Part shown: piece by piece, positions 32,733 through 41,261 of the stretch
Layout: every line of letters starts with the position of its first letter
Numbering within the stretch: position 1 is the first letter of the stretch
NCBI RefSeq assembly: GCF_018449515.1
Contig: NZ_JAAVUQ010000022.1
Span: 62,001 to 126,000, forward strand
Source of the DNA: Caballeronia sp. dw_19
GTDB lineage: Bacteria; Pseudomonadota; Gammaproteobacteria; Burkholderiales; Burkholderiaceae
Reading direction: 5' to 3'
Length of the DNA: 64,000 nt
Made by a program: the position numbers and the translations under genes
The notes under the pieces: model-generated
Databases searched by the model: none
What the model saw: the letters and a program-made list of their open reading frames with translations, nothing else
What the model was told of the DNA's origin: nothing

Positions 32733-33386
32733 TCAGAAGGCGAAGGCAGCCTGCTCATGAGACCGATTGAACGGCGGCTGCGGGATGGCACGGTCCGCGA
32801 GAAGCGCATCGTATCGATCAAGGATGGTGTCTGCATCGGTATGCCGCGCATCCAGGCCGATCAGATTTGAAATCCGCGAACGCACGCCTGCGAGTAACGT
32901 TGCTTCGTCCCGGCTCGGTCGGCAAGTTGGCCAGCCGGCCGTGAACAGCAGGTGCGCGGGGATCGTGGCTTCGATAGCCTGCCGTTGAGCGGCGGTAAGT
33001 TTGGCTTGTTCGACGGCCGTTTGCAGCGTGTCGGACAGCAGATGCGGAGCGACATCGGCGAGCCACCGGTTTCCTTGAAACGCGAACGTTGACTGTGCCT
33101 CGAGCTCGACCATAGCTCGGTACACGTCGTGGTTGTCTGCGCACCCGGCGGCGGCTCTCAGATCGTCCAGGGAACTCATGATGCAGAAACAGCAGGAAAC
33201 GCGCGTTGCTCCGTAGCGTGTGTACGCCTCGTGCGGTTCAAGGCCGGCTGCGGCGATTTCTGCAAATACGTCTTCGATGGGCCAATCAATAATCGCGTTC
33301 CATGCCACGCCCGTCTTACCCTTGCGCGTGAGGGCGGCGAGCGGCGCTGCGACGGGCATTTTGCTGCGAGCGGCACTCTCCTGCCG
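32733..33386 (-). pseudogene. C-terminal fragment of a PP-loop/PAPS-reductase-like gene
   Basis: Reading upstream of the nominal ATG at 33359, the frame stays open to a stop at 33387-33389 and adds RQESAARSK before MPVAAP, the R-x-ES-x-x-R motif of PAPS-reductase relatives. Then follow WNAIIDWPIEDVFAEI, YTRYGATRVSCCFCIMS and a helical end. The nucleotide-binding SGGKD part is missing here but is found at 38134-38292 in the same orientation. So the gene is broken, and about 100 codons between the two motifs are absent. Confidence 0.85.
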
Positions 33387-33851
33387 TCAAGTCACATCTT
33401 CGACAAACCGTGAAAGTGTTACAGGCCTTGTTGCATCGACGGATTCATGCAGGTAACACTTTAAATGTGTCTTGCCTTGCAATTTTTCGAGTTTTCCGCT
33501 GCCAGCTTTGGGGAGTGTTCCCTCACCATTCGATGGTGCAATGTGCCGTGACCGGCTCGAACCGATCCTCAACAGCCAATCCCTCCGCTTTCGATTTCGA
33601 TCGGTTCGAGGCTGACAAGTGACGTTCGCAACTGGAGCGCGAAAAATCAGAAACACGTCGTAATACCAGTGACGATCAAAATCCGGCGACGCCGTCCATG
33701 CTGAATTTTCCGCACGCCAGTGTCGGCACCCGTAGTCTCGACACCATCGGTTTACCATCCCGTTTGATACTTCCCATTTCGTCCGCTTCCTAACAGAATC
33801 ACATTTGCGTTGCCGCTCGCGTGTGCCCTGGAAACGATCATGGAGAAGCCC

Positions 33852-34970
33852 ATGAATGACAACCCGCAAGGCTCCCTGGATCGTGGTGGGAAATTGCGCC
33901 GAGGCATCCTGAGGCCAGTAGCGGCGGTTGGCCGTTGGCTGGACCGGGTCGACCCCGGCACGCACCGTCGAATCAAGGGGTTGCGGCTCGTGACGGCGTA
34001 CGGCATCGCGGCTGCACTCGGGACGTTGCAGGATATTGCCCACAGCGTACCCAGCAGCATCTCGCTGGGTTATCTTGCTGGAAGCTTCGCACTCTGGGCG
34101 AGCGTGTCGGAGGGAAAAACGACGCGCGCTGAGTCGAGCCGTGATCTCGTGCTGCTGAGTTTTGCCGCCGCGTCAGGCGCTGGCCTGTTCGTGGTTTTTT
34201 CCCAGCCGTTGCAAGTTGCGGGTCGGGCGGGACCGGAACTGATTCTCCTGACCGGCGCGTTTCTGGTCGGATATCTCAAACGATTCGGCATCCTGGGCGC
34301 CGGAGTCGGATCGCAAATCTATATTGGAGAATTGCTCGCATACGGCGCGCGTCTGACGATTAATGATCTGTGGGCTATTGGGATTGCGGCGTTCATCGCC
34401 GCCCTGGCGTCGGTGGTGCCACGCGTGCTAAGCGGCCCCGCAGAGCGGCCTGTCGCGACAGCGGCGCTCGCTGCCGGACCAGCACCCGCTCCTGGGAGGT
34501 GCTCGCCGGAGTTCTTCATGGGACTGCAGGCGGCCATCGGCGCTTTGGTCATCGTCGCCCTGAACGGCTTGATTGGTCTTGAGGAGTCTGCCTGGGCAAT
34601 CACCGCATGTACCTACGTCGTCGCAGGTTCGGCGACCGGCACGATACATCGTGTGCGTCGCCGGATTCTCGGTACGCTGATTGGCGTTCCGATCGGTCTT
34701 GCCTGCCTGCCGGTTGCAGAGCATGCGCCGCTGCTGATCTGGACTGCAGCCGCACTCGCGATGGTCATATATGCAATGGCCTTGCCAGAGCGTTACGACA
34801 TCGCCTGCGCGGCGTTCGCTTTCACGTTGATCGTGACACTTGCGGCAAGTGGTGTGCACTCAGTCCCCCTGCTCGCAGCACGCGCCTGGGAAACGCTTCT
34901 CGGCGGGTCACTCGGCCTGGTTGCCGCCATGACCATTTTTCCGCTCCGATCTTCGGGTCCCGGCGAATAG
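33852..34970 (+). CDS. FUSC-family membrane transporter
   Basis: 372 residues from the ATG at 33852 (GGAG 7 nt upstream). A soluble N-terminal about 40 residues is followed by two clusters of hydrophobic helices (about 45-195 and 235-365) linked by an Ala/Pro-rich loop (VATAALAAGPAPAPG), the two-half architecture of fusaric-acid-resistance/aromatic-acid-exporter-like proteins. Substrate unknown. Cargo of the insertion. Confidence 0.8.
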   Translation: MNDNPQGSLDRGGKLRRGILRPVAAVGRWLDRVDPGTHRRIKGLRLVTAYGIAAALGTLQDIAHSVPSSISLGYLAGSFALWASVSEGKTTRAESSRDLVLLSFAAASGAGLFVVFSQPLQVAGRAGPELILLTGAFLVGYLKRFGILGAGVGSQIYIGELLAYGARLTINDLWAIGIAAFIAALASVVPRVLSGPAERPVATAALAAGPAPAPGRCSPEFFMGLQAAIGALVIVALNGLIGLEESAWAITACTYVVAGSATGTIHRVRRRILGTLIGVPIGLACLPVAEHAPLLIWTAAALAMVIYAMALPERYDIACAAFAFTLIVTLAASGVHSVPLLAARAWETLLGGSLGLVAAMTIFPLRSSGPGE

Positions 34971-35320
34971 GCCGCGACCAGGCCCGAATCTATCTGAACG
35001 CGACGGCGCCAACGATACATACTGCCAGCCCGTGCTGGGGGTCACCGAACGCAAACGCTGCCGGAAAGGTCATGGCCTCATTGCTGCGACCACTACACGA
35101 TCGCCTGGCATCGATCTCGACAGTCTCGACGAACGTCTGCAATGGCCTGACCTTTTGTCATCCAACGCGATCCCGCGGGTGTCGGTTCCTGGCCGATCGC
35201 CGTCTGCTAGAGATCGTTGGCACGCGACCCAATTCGCGTCTGTCAGATTTCTACAAACCGGCCATTCGATCGTCGTGCAGTGCAGTGGTTATCGGTCCCA
35301 TCGCGAGAAAGGTAACACTC

Positions 35321-36205
35321 CTACGCCAATCGCAGATCCCACAATGCATCGAGTACATGTTGCGTGGACCGATCGACGTGCCCCGTGCGATGCGCAATGC
35401 CGAGCCGACGCCACAACGCAGGACGCAGCGGACGCATGCCAATGCGGCTGTCGGGTAACGGCGTCGTGGCCTCGTGAGGTAACAGCGCCGCGCCATAACC
35501 TGCCGCTACCAGACTCTTGATCGCATCGTTGTAATTGAGCTGAATGCGCGGCGCAGGATGATGCCCCCCGGTTGCAAACCACTCCGCGGTCAGACGTGCG
35601 AGACGCGTGGTCGCATCATTAAGAATGAGAGGGCGAGCGGCGAGCCATTCAGGCGTAATGCGAGCCGGACAGGGCCAATGCGCCGGCATAAAAGCCATCA
35701 CGGGATCGCGGCGCCAAGGCTTTATCACGAGTCCCGCCGCCGGAGGCTGAGGCAATGCGACCAGCCCAACATCCAACGTTCCATCCGCCAATCGGGTTAG
35801 CGTTTCATGCGAGGTTAGAACCGCGATTTGAATATCGATGGCGGGATGGTGCTCACGCAGCACTTCGAGCGCCTGAGGCAACAGGTGCGCAATCGCGCCG
35901 GTCGACGCACCGAGCCGAACGCGTCCGACAAGCCCTTGCACCTGGCGGTGAACATCGTCTAACGCCTGTTCCGCGTCGGCCAGCAGGCGACGCGCGCGCT
36001 CGACCAATAACTCGCCTGTTGCCGACGGCCGAACATGGCCGCGCTTGCGCGACAGGAGCGGAGCCCCGATACGCTCTTCCAGTTCGGCGATGTGGAGGCT
36101 GACCGTTGGGGGCGCCAGATGCAACGCACGCGCCGCGTCGGCGAATGAGCCACGGTCGGCAATAGCGACCAGAGTGCGCAAACGGTCCAGGCTGATCTCT
36201 CGCAT
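35321..36205 (-). CDS. LysR-family transcriptional regulator
   Basis: 294 residues. N-terminal winged helix: LDRLRTLVAIADRGSFADAA, then RALHLAPPTVSLHIAELEER and GAPLLSRKRGHVRPSATGE. The effector-binding domain fills the rest (VRLGASTGAIAHLLPQALEV onward). It is divergent from argC across a 128-bp gap, the usual arrangement for a LysR target, so control of argC is likely. Effector unknown. Confidence 0.93.
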   Translation of the reverse strand: MREISLDRLRTLVAIADRGSFADAARALHLAPPTVSLHIAELEERIGAPLLSRKRGHVRPSATGELLVERARRLLADAEQALDDVHRQVQGLVGRVRLGASTGAIAHLLPQALEVLREHHPAIDIQIAVLTSHETLTRLADGTLDVGLVALPQPPAAGLVIKPWRRDPVMAFMPAHWPCPARITPEWLAARPLILNDATTRLARLTAEWFATGGHHPAPRIQLNYNDAIKSLVAAGYGAALLPHEATTPLPDSRIGMRPLRPALWRRLGIAHRTGHVDRSTQHVLDALWDLRLA

Positions 36206-36333
36206 GTCGGGCCCCAGAATCAGAAAAACTGAATGTTCAAGTTATGAAATTCAACTTTCGCTATTCTAGCGGGGCGCGGAACATAGCACGCTCGTTCTAC
36301 CTGTTGTCATTCAGTTACCGGAGTATCCCGCGC

Positions 36334-37260
36334 ATGAACTCTCCCATTGTTTTCATTGACGGCGACCAAGGCACCACCGGGTTGCAAATTCACGAACGGC
36401 TTCGCGGCCGGACCGACCTGAGACTCGTCACGCTTCCCGCGGCGGAGCGCAAGGATTCCAAGCGTCGCGCCGAAGCGATCAACGCCTGCGACATCGCCAT
36501 CCTCTGCCTGCCTGATGCCGCCGCGCGCGAGGCTGTGGATGCCATTGCTAATCCTGCCGTCAGAGTAATCGACGCCAGTTCCGCCCACCGCACCCAGCCG
36601 GACTGGACATACGGCTTTCCTGAAATGACTCCGGGACAGGCTGAGCGCATTGCGACCGCGCGTCGGGTCACCAACCCAGGTTGCTATCCAACTGGTGCAA
36701 TCGGCCTGCTGCGTCCGCTGCTACAGGCCGGCCTTATTCCAGAGAACCACTCGATCAGCATTTACGCGGTGTCTGGTTACTCGGGACGCGGGCGTGCCGG
36801 CGTGGAAGAACACGAGGGGCCGGGTGCTGCCAACGCATCGTCGTACCAGGTATATGGACTCGAACTCGCGCACAAGCACACCCCGGAGATCCAGCAGCAC
36901 GCCGGACTCGCGCAGCGTCCGATCTTCGTCCCTACTTATGGTGCGTTCCGTCAGGGCATCGTGTTGACGGTGCCCTTGGATCTGCGGCTGCTGACACGCG
37001 GCGTAGACGGCGTCACGTTACACGCGTGCCTCGGCCGCCACTATGCCGAGGCGGCCCGCGTCCACGTCTTGCCGCTGCATGAATCGTGCGTTTTAAAGCA
37101 TTTGGATCCACAGGTACTGAACGGTACGGACAATATGCGCTTGAGCGTATTTCCTAACATGGAACACGGGCACGTCTTGCTATCCGCAGTTTTCGATAAT
37201 CTCGGCAAGGGCGCAGCCGGCGCAGCGGTTCAGAACCTGAACCTGATGCTTGCGCGATAA
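36334..37260 (+). CDS. argC: N-acetyl-gamma-glutamyl-phosphate reductase
   Basis: 308 residues from the ATG at 36334, preceded by CCGGAG. N-terminal NAD(P) region (IVFIDGDQGTTGLQIHERL) and the catalytic Cys in VTNPGCYPTGAIGLL; SGYSGRGRAGVEEHE and FVPTYGAFRQGI follow, as in the shorter (type 2) ArgC group. It reduces N-acetylglutamyl phosphate in arginine synthesis. As a solitary copy beside a LysR gene it probably supplements a chromosomal argC, or serves a related pathway. Confidence 0.92.
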   Translation: MNSPIVFIDGDQGTTGLQIHERLRGRTDLRLVTLPAAERKDSKRRAEAINACDIAILCLPDAAAREAVDAIANPAVRVIDASSAHRTQPDWTYGFPEMTPGQAERIATARRVTNPGCYPTGAIGLLRPLLQAGLIPENHSISIYAVSGYSGRGRAGVEEHEGPGAANASSYQVYGLELAHKHTPEIQQHAGLAQRPIFVPTYGAFRQGIVLTVPLDLRLLTRGVDGVTLHACLGRHYAEAARVHVLPLHESCVLKHLDPQVLNGTDNMRLSVFPNMEHGHVLLSAVFDNLGKGAAGAAVQNLNLMLAR

Positions 37261-37288
37261 TAATGTCCGATGGCTTTCGGTGACAGAC

Positions 37289-37804
37289 ATGGCGGATTCT
37301 AAGATCCTACTACGCGTGGCGTTGCGTGATGATGCACGGTGCATCGCAAGGCTGCACACCCAAAGTTGGCAGGCGGCCTACCGTGAAATCCTCCCTGCTG
37401 CGTACCTACGTGAAAACGTCCCGGCCGAGCATGCCTCGCATTGGGAGAACTATATGCTGCAGCCAGCAGTAGCGCGAGGCCTCGTCATGTTGGCGGAGCT
37501 TAATGGAACAGCAATTGGCTTCGTCAGTGTCGAGAAGGTTGAAGGCTCGCCCCACGGAACATTACTTGACTGCCTACATGTGCTCGCCATCCATCAAGGA
37601 CGCGGAGCAGGACAGCTCATGATTGACGCGGCACGCGAGTGGACGAAGGAACAAAATCAGAATCTGATGCATCTTTACGTACTCGACGCAAACGCTCCTG
37701 CGATCGCCTTCTACGAGCGGAATGGTTGGCGATTTGCAGGGATTGAAGCCGGTTACATCGACGCTACACCAGTGATCGACCGTCGATACGTTATTGACGT
37801 ATAG
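37289..37804 (+). CDS. GNAT-family N-acetyltransferase
   Basis: 171 residues. RVALRDDARCIARLHTQSWQ starts the GNAT fold; the acetyl-CoA loop is HVLAIHQGRGAGQLMIDAA (Q-x-x-G-x-G type), then LYVLDANAPAIAFYERNGWR, the typical final strand-helix. Substrate unknown. It follows argC by 28 bp and may be co-transcribed; a longer frame from 37250 overlaps argC and lacks support. Confidence 0.9.
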   Translation: MADSKILLRVALRDDARCIARLHTQSWQAAYREILPAAYLRENVPAEHASHWENYMLQPAVARGLVMLAELNGTAIGFVSVEKVEGSPHGTLLDCLHVLAIHQGRGAGQLMIDAAREWTKEQNQNLMHLYVLDANAPAIAFYERNGWRFAGIEAGYIDATPVIDRRYVIDV

Positions 37805-38133
37805 ATTGTCGGCGGTTTGGGTGCATTTCGTAACGGTCCGTTATTGGCCGACCGCGGGAGTTCGTCGCATGCGCTGCTCGCCACTGATCGCGTCAATTTG
37901 CGTGCTTCCTTTGCCGACCCTGAGCAGCCCTTGACGTACCCACGAGGCTCATGGCTGCTTCCAATGCAAACCAGTCATCAACATGTCCTTTGCCAGGTGT
38001 TGGCAGACTTCCGGCGGACGGTGGCAGTTGAAGCGCTATGAGCAGTAATAGCCCAGTCACGTTCATACGCACGGTTATGTGTCAATAGCGGGAAAACGGC
38101 CGGGCAATTCAAGTTGAGCTGTGGCAAACACTT

Positions 38134-38292
38134 TTAGATTGCCATATCCTTGCCGCCGCTCACGCCAATCGCAACTGCGGCATGCGAGGCAAGCAACGCG
38201 TCGACGTCTGGAGACCGCGCGACGGTCCTGACTGACGCACCGACGGGAGTGGAGCGGTTAAACAAGCGAGATACATCGATGGGCTGGAGCAT
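38134..38292 (-). pseudogene. N-terminal fragment of the PP-loop/PAPS-reductase-like gene
   Basis: From an ATG at 38292 the frame reads to HAAVAIGVSGGKDMAI and then stops. SGGKD is the ATP-pyrophosphatase loop of PAPS reductases and relatives. The break right after it and the matching C-terminal fragment at 32733-33386, in the same orientation, show one gene disrupted by the intervening block. The promoter motif copy g stands 45 nt upstream, so the fragment may still be transcribed. Confidence 0.8.
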
Positions 38293-38336
38293 TTTGCTGG
38301 ACAAGGAAGATGACGATTCATCTTCGCAGGCTCTAC

Positions 38337-38347
38337 GCGAAGTCAAG
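38337..38347 (-). promoter_or_regulatory. CTTGACTTCGC promoter motif, copy g
   Basis: The minus strand reads CTTGACTTCGC, then after about 17 nt AGATGA. The following 40 bases closely parallel copy c. It served the now broken PP-loop gene. Confidence 0.55.
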
Positions 38348-38545
38348 CCTGCACCCAGCGTATGCGCGGTGTTCCGGCGCGCCGTTCTTCAAATATGTGG
38401 TGGATAAAGGCGGAAAGAACACCGTGCCGATCCGACCATTCGGCTGATGCGTATCGGAACCGGCGGGTTCTGGAAGGTCTGAAAGACGCGGCTATACTCT
38501 ACTTACTCTCTCAGGTTTGGCTCTTCCCCCCGGAGTCGGACCCTT

Positions 38546-38575
38546 AACGCCGTTGGCAACATCGGCGTTTTTTTT
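38546..38575. terminator. Terminator, perhaps of a short RNA
   Basis: AACGCCG/CGGCGTT with a 10-nt loop and T8. A TATACT box lies at about 38491, so a roughly 75-nt untranslated RNA could start near 38500; without a good -35 this is weak. It also faces the stop of the 38581 gene. Confidence 0.5.
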
Positions 38576-38580
38576 AGTCT

Positions 38581-38910
38581 TTAGAAAACCAGTTCAACCC
38601 GCGCTTGCTGGAACATGCTGTAGATGAACGAGGGCAGGCCACTTAAGCCTGTCGCGGCTTCGACCGACACTGCGCCCTCGTTGGGAGGGATGTTGCTGCG
38701 GCTCATGAGGCCGAGCAACGATTCCAAGGGCCAGCGGGCGAGCAAGCTCAAATCACAAAGCGTTTCTTCTTCGATGTCGCGTAGCAGATGCCACGTTAGA
38801 TCGGCGTCTGCCGCCCGATATCGCTCGACAATTACTCGCGCCACGCGTTTTACGTCAGCGATGAGGGCTGCTTGGCCCAACTCCAGCGCTTCCACTTCGT
38901 TATCCGTCAT
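38581..38910 (-). CDS. Hypothetical 109-residue protein
   Basis: Not recognised. A helical soluble protein with an acidic N-terminus (MTDNEVEALELGQAALIADV) and a stretch WHLLRDIEEETLCDLSLLAR; the C-terminal 30 residues are hydrophobic and polar. ATG at 38910, ribosome site weak. A 25-bp segment upstream has the palindromic pair CAGTATAAAAG and CAGTATAAAAG in mirrored surroundings (about 38926-38962), possibly an autoregulatory operator. Confidence 0.55.
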   Translation of the reverse strand: MTDNEVEALELGQAALIADVKRVARVIVERYRAADADLTWHLLRDIEEETLCDLSLLARWPLESLLGLMSRSNIPPNEGAVSVEAATGLSGLPSFIYSMFQQARVELVF

Positions 38911-39137
38911 CTTGATAATTCCGTCGCTTTTATACTGTTTGTGACCGCAGTATAAAAGTCATCCATGAACGGCGCAGATATGGTCCGGCTCTGTCGGGGA
39001 AAGGGTGGACATCAGGAGCCGTGCAGTGCGCGGCAGGTGGCCATCAGCGCCCGCGCGCAAAAGCCATAGCGAATTTCTGATCTTTCCGGCGAGCAGTGCG
39101 CCTTCTGCCCCGTAGACTCTCCTCATTCCCCGCGCTT

Positions 39138-40223
39138 CTAGTGTAGTGCTTCGTTTTTCTTGGAACCAAGGCGACGGTTGGCGCGAATGACTTTCTGCAA
39201 GATATCGTTGGCCTTGGCAGTCCACACGAATGGTTTGGGATCCTTGTTATGCACGGCAATGTACTCCTTGATAGCGAGGACGAGATCGGGAAGGCAGCGA
39301 AACACGCCACGGCGCAAACGTTCGGTGGTGATATCGCGAAAGAAGCGCTCCACCATGTTTAGCCACGATGCGGAGGTCGGCGTGAAATGCACGGTGATGC
39401 GAGGATGTTTCGCGAGCCACTCCTTGACCTTCGGGTGCTTGTGGGTGGCATAGTTATCGCAGATCAAATGCAGCTCTTTTCCCTTGGGAGTCTCACGCTC
39501 GATTTGGCGCAAGAAGTCGAGCCATTCGCTGTGACGATGGTGCTGATCACAGCGGGCGATGACAGAACCATCGAGGGTATTGAGCGCCGCGAACAGGGTC
39601 GTGGTGCCGTGACGCTTGTAGTCATGAGTCTGGGTGGCCGCACGGCCTCTCTTCAAGGGCAGTCCGGGCTGAGTACGGTCGAGCGCCTGCACCTGGCTCT
39701 TCTCGTCGCAGCACAGCACCAAAGCATGCTCGGGCGGGGACATGTACAGGCCCACGATGTCCTCGAGCTTCTCGGCGAACAACGGATCCCGCGAGATTTT
39801 GAAGCTGTCGACCAGGTGAGGTTTGAGGCCGTTGGCCTGCCAGATTCGCAGCACCGTGGTGTCGCTGACGCCGGCCTTCCTGGCGAGCGTGCGCGTGCTC
39901 CAGTGTGTCGCAGCTTCGGGCGTGGTCTGCGTCGTCAGGCGCACGATCTCAGCTCTATCGACGCGTGGTTTGCGCCCACTGCGCGGCAGATCATCTTCTA
40001 TCGCCACGACGCCGCCCTGAACAAAGCGTTCGCGCCAGCGACCCACCTGGACCCGCCCGATCCCCAACGCGGCGGCGATCTCCCGATTGCCCATACCATC
40101 GGCCGCCAACAGCACGATCTGCGCTCGTCGCACTGCTCTTACCTCGAGGGTTTGCGATCTCACCATCCTCTCAAGCTCGATACGTTGTTTGCTGCTCAAT
40201 TCAATCGGTCTCGCCGTCTTCAT
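39138..40223 (-). CDS. IS630-family transposase
   Basis: 361 residues from the ATG at 40223 (GGAG 8 nt upstream). N-terminal helix-turn-helix (ADGMGNREIAAALGIGRVQV) and second HTH (about 108-135); DDE catalytic triad Asp173 (LCCDEKSQVQALDRTQPG), Asp256 (ICDNYATHKHP) and Glu292 (ASWLNMVERFF). The frame is intact. The stop codon uses the TA duplication at the element end. Confidence 0.95.
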   Translation of the reverse strand: MKTARPIELSSKQRIELERMVRSQTLEVRAVRRAQIVLLAADGMGNREIAAALGIGRVQVGRWRERFVQGGVVAIEDDLPRSGRKPRVDRAEIVRLTTQTTPEAATHWSTRTLARKAGVSDTTVLRIWQANGLKPHLVDSFKISRDPLFAEKLEDIVGLYMSPPEHALVLCCDEKSQVQALDRTQPGLPLKRGRAATQTHDYKRHGTTTLFAALNTLDGSVIARCDQHHRHSEWLDFLRQIERETPKGKELHLICDNYATHKHPKVKEWLAKHPRITVHFTPTSASWLNMVERFFRDITTERLRRGVFRCLPDLVLAIKEYIAVHNKDPKPFVWTAKANDILQKVIRANRRLGSKKNEALH

Positions 40224-40301
40224 GACTCGCTCCATCGTCGGTACAAAGAGCATGACAACGGCAAAACCTAATGGTTCCGTTAATTCAGCAGCACCACACT
40301 A
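39139..40301. mobile_element. IS630-family insertion sequence
   Basis: TA at 39139-39140 and 40300-40301 is the target duplication typical of IS630. The ends GTGTAGTGCT (from 39141) and GTGTGGTGCT (minus strand from 40299) are imperfect terminal repeats, about 18 of 27 bases matching. One transposase gene fills the element. Removing it restores GCGC-TTCTA-GCGC followed by ATCGATC, so it landed in the loop of a leader hairpin. Confidence 0.9.
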
Positions 40302-40465
40302 GCGCATCGATCCAGGCAGTTCCAGCATGCTGGACGCTTGATTTTTCTCTCTCAGGCTGTTCCCCGGACAGTCTTTTAAGACGGGCAAATTCGTTTGCCC
40401 GTCTCTTTTCCATCCCCGTGGGAGTTTTCCCACTCGGGACGACTCCCGTTTCTATCGGAGTCGTC
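40302..40465 (+). promoter_or_regulatory. Leader of the 40466 gene, IS-split, SD fully paired
   Basis: The 3' arm GCGC and ATCGATC (40302-40312) remain after IS insertion. GACGGGCAAA/TTTGCCCGTC (40380-40403) is a terminator-like hairpin with T-rich tail. GTGGGA/TCCCAC (40418-40433) follows. Last, GACGACTCC/GGAGTCGTC (40438-40465), a perfect 9-bp stem, contains the GGAG site and touches the ATG. Confidence 0.65.
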
Positions 40466-40603
40466 ATGCTTGTCACTTTGAAACATGCCTACAACAGCTT
40501 GCTCTGGTACATCGAGCAGGATGCCGAGGCATACACAATCTTGCTCGGCGGCGGCAGTTTCATCGCCGCTGTCGTAAGCCTCGCAGTGCTCAACGCAAGC
40601 TGA
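40466..40603 (+). CDS. 45-residue small membrane protein
   Basis: MLVTLKHAYNSLLWYIEQDA, then a Gly-rich hydrophobic helix (ILLGGGSFIAAVVSLAVL) to the end. One membrane span. Its translation start is immediately behind a 9-bp hairpin holding the ribosome site. The IS630 insertion 165 bp upstream probably cuts it from its promoter. Function unknown. Confidence 0.6.
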   Translation: MLVTLKHAYNSLLWYIEQDAEAYTILLGGGSFIAAVVSLAVLNAS

Positions 40604-40642
40604 TCACTGCATTTTCTCGCCGTGGTTCGATTTAATCCCTTT

Positions 40643-40692
40643 GGGGCAACCAGCCCCTACGGACTGATTGCCCTTTTCTATTCGAGGCAATC
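40643..40692 (+). promoter_or_regulatory. Two-hairpin leader of the 40693 lipoprotein gene
   Basis: GGGGC-AACCA-GCCCC (40643-40657), then GATTGCC (40666-40672) with GGCAATC (40686-40692) ending exactly at the ATG; the SD-like GAGG lies in or next to the stem. The same second hairpin occurs at 42869-42897. Confidence 0.65.
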
Positions 40693-41154
40693 ATGTTCAA
40701 GGTTCTCTTCAGCATTCTTCTTCTCTCGATCCTGACCGGATGCGCTTCGGCTGACTTCGGTTCGCCGAATGTCTACCAGCGCTATGACGTTCAACGCGTT
40801 GGCCAGATGGAGCAAGCAACCATCGTTCGCGTGCGCGCAATCACGATCGAGAGCAATTCCGATTCGTCGGGTGTCACGTCGCTACTCTCCGCCGCTGTCG
40901 GCGCGTTTCTCGGCTCACAAACCATTGGCAACGGTACCGGTCGCTATGTCGCCGGCGCTCTATCCGGCACGGTGACCGGCGTCGTTGCACAACGCGTCGG
41001 CTCCTACATGTCCCGCCATTCGGGGATTGAAGTCTTCCTGCGCAAAGACAGTGGCCAAATCATTGTCGTGAGCCAGGTCGATGACCAGCAGTTCGCCCCC
41101 GGCGAGCGCGTGTATCTCGTCAACAGCAATTCGGGTTATCGCATCACGCATTAA
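40693..41154 (+). CDS. Glycine-zipper outer-membrane lipoprotein (SlyB/PcP-like)
   Basis: 153 residues. Signal peptide with lipobox LTGC (Cys17). The centre (AAVGAFLGSQTIGNGTGRYV, then AGALSGTVTGVVAQ) is a Gly-zipper double hairpin as in SlyB/PcP/17-kDa antigen lipoproteins; EVFLRKDSGQIIVVSQ and FAPGERVYLV match the family's C-terminal part. Probably in the outer membrane; envelope stabilisation or stress signalling is inferred from relatives. Confidence 0.82.
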   Translation: MFKVLFSILLLSILTGCASADFGSPNVYQRYDVQRVGQMEQATIVRVRAITIESNSDSSGVTSLLSAAVGAFLGSQTIGNGTGRYVAGALSGTVTGVVAQRVGSYMSRHSGIEVFLRKDSGQIIVVSQVDDQQFAPGERVYLVNSNSGYRITH

Positions 41155-41208
41155 TCCGGTTTTTGTACTGATCCACAGCGACGTCCTCGGGCGTCGTTTC
41201 ATTTTCTT

Positions 41209-41261
41209 CCCTTGCGGGGCAGTTCCCGCAAGGGACCTGCCTCGTCTTCACGAGGTATCGC
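41209..41261 (+). promoter_or_regulatory. Two-hairpin leader of the 41262 gene
   Basis: CCCTTGCGGG (41209-41218), loop GCAGTT, CCCGCAAGGG (41225-41234), perfect 10 bp; then CCTCG-TCTTCA-CGAGG (41240-41255), pairing the GAGG site 6 nt before the ATG. Confidence 0.65.

Larger units (their letters stand above)
33387..38133. mobile_element. About 4.7-kb chromosome-like insertion splitting the PP-loop gene
   Basis: The block between the two gene fragments carries a FUSC transporter, a LysR regulator, argC and a GNAT gene, functions unlike the rest of the element. Near the borders AAAGTGTT (33413-33420) and AACACTTT (38127-38134) are inverted; a second inverted copy, GTAACACTTT, lies at 33453. CGAACCGATC/GATCGGTTCG forms another inverted pair (about 33558-33611). 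No transposase remains inside. Nothing further was found in 33463-33851, 34971-35320 or 37805-38126. Confidence 0.65.

Noticed and set aside
33387..34043. Minus-strand frame of 218 codons at the insertion border
   Set aside because: No family features; it mostly overlaps the FUSC gene antisense.
38400..38545. tRNA or tmRNA-like segment
   Set aside because: No cloverleaf, CCA end or anticodon arm can be drawn; only a terminator and a weak -10 are present.
39387..40271. Plus-strand open frame of 294 codons in the IS
   Set aside because: Antisense to the IS630 transposase with its complete DDE triad.
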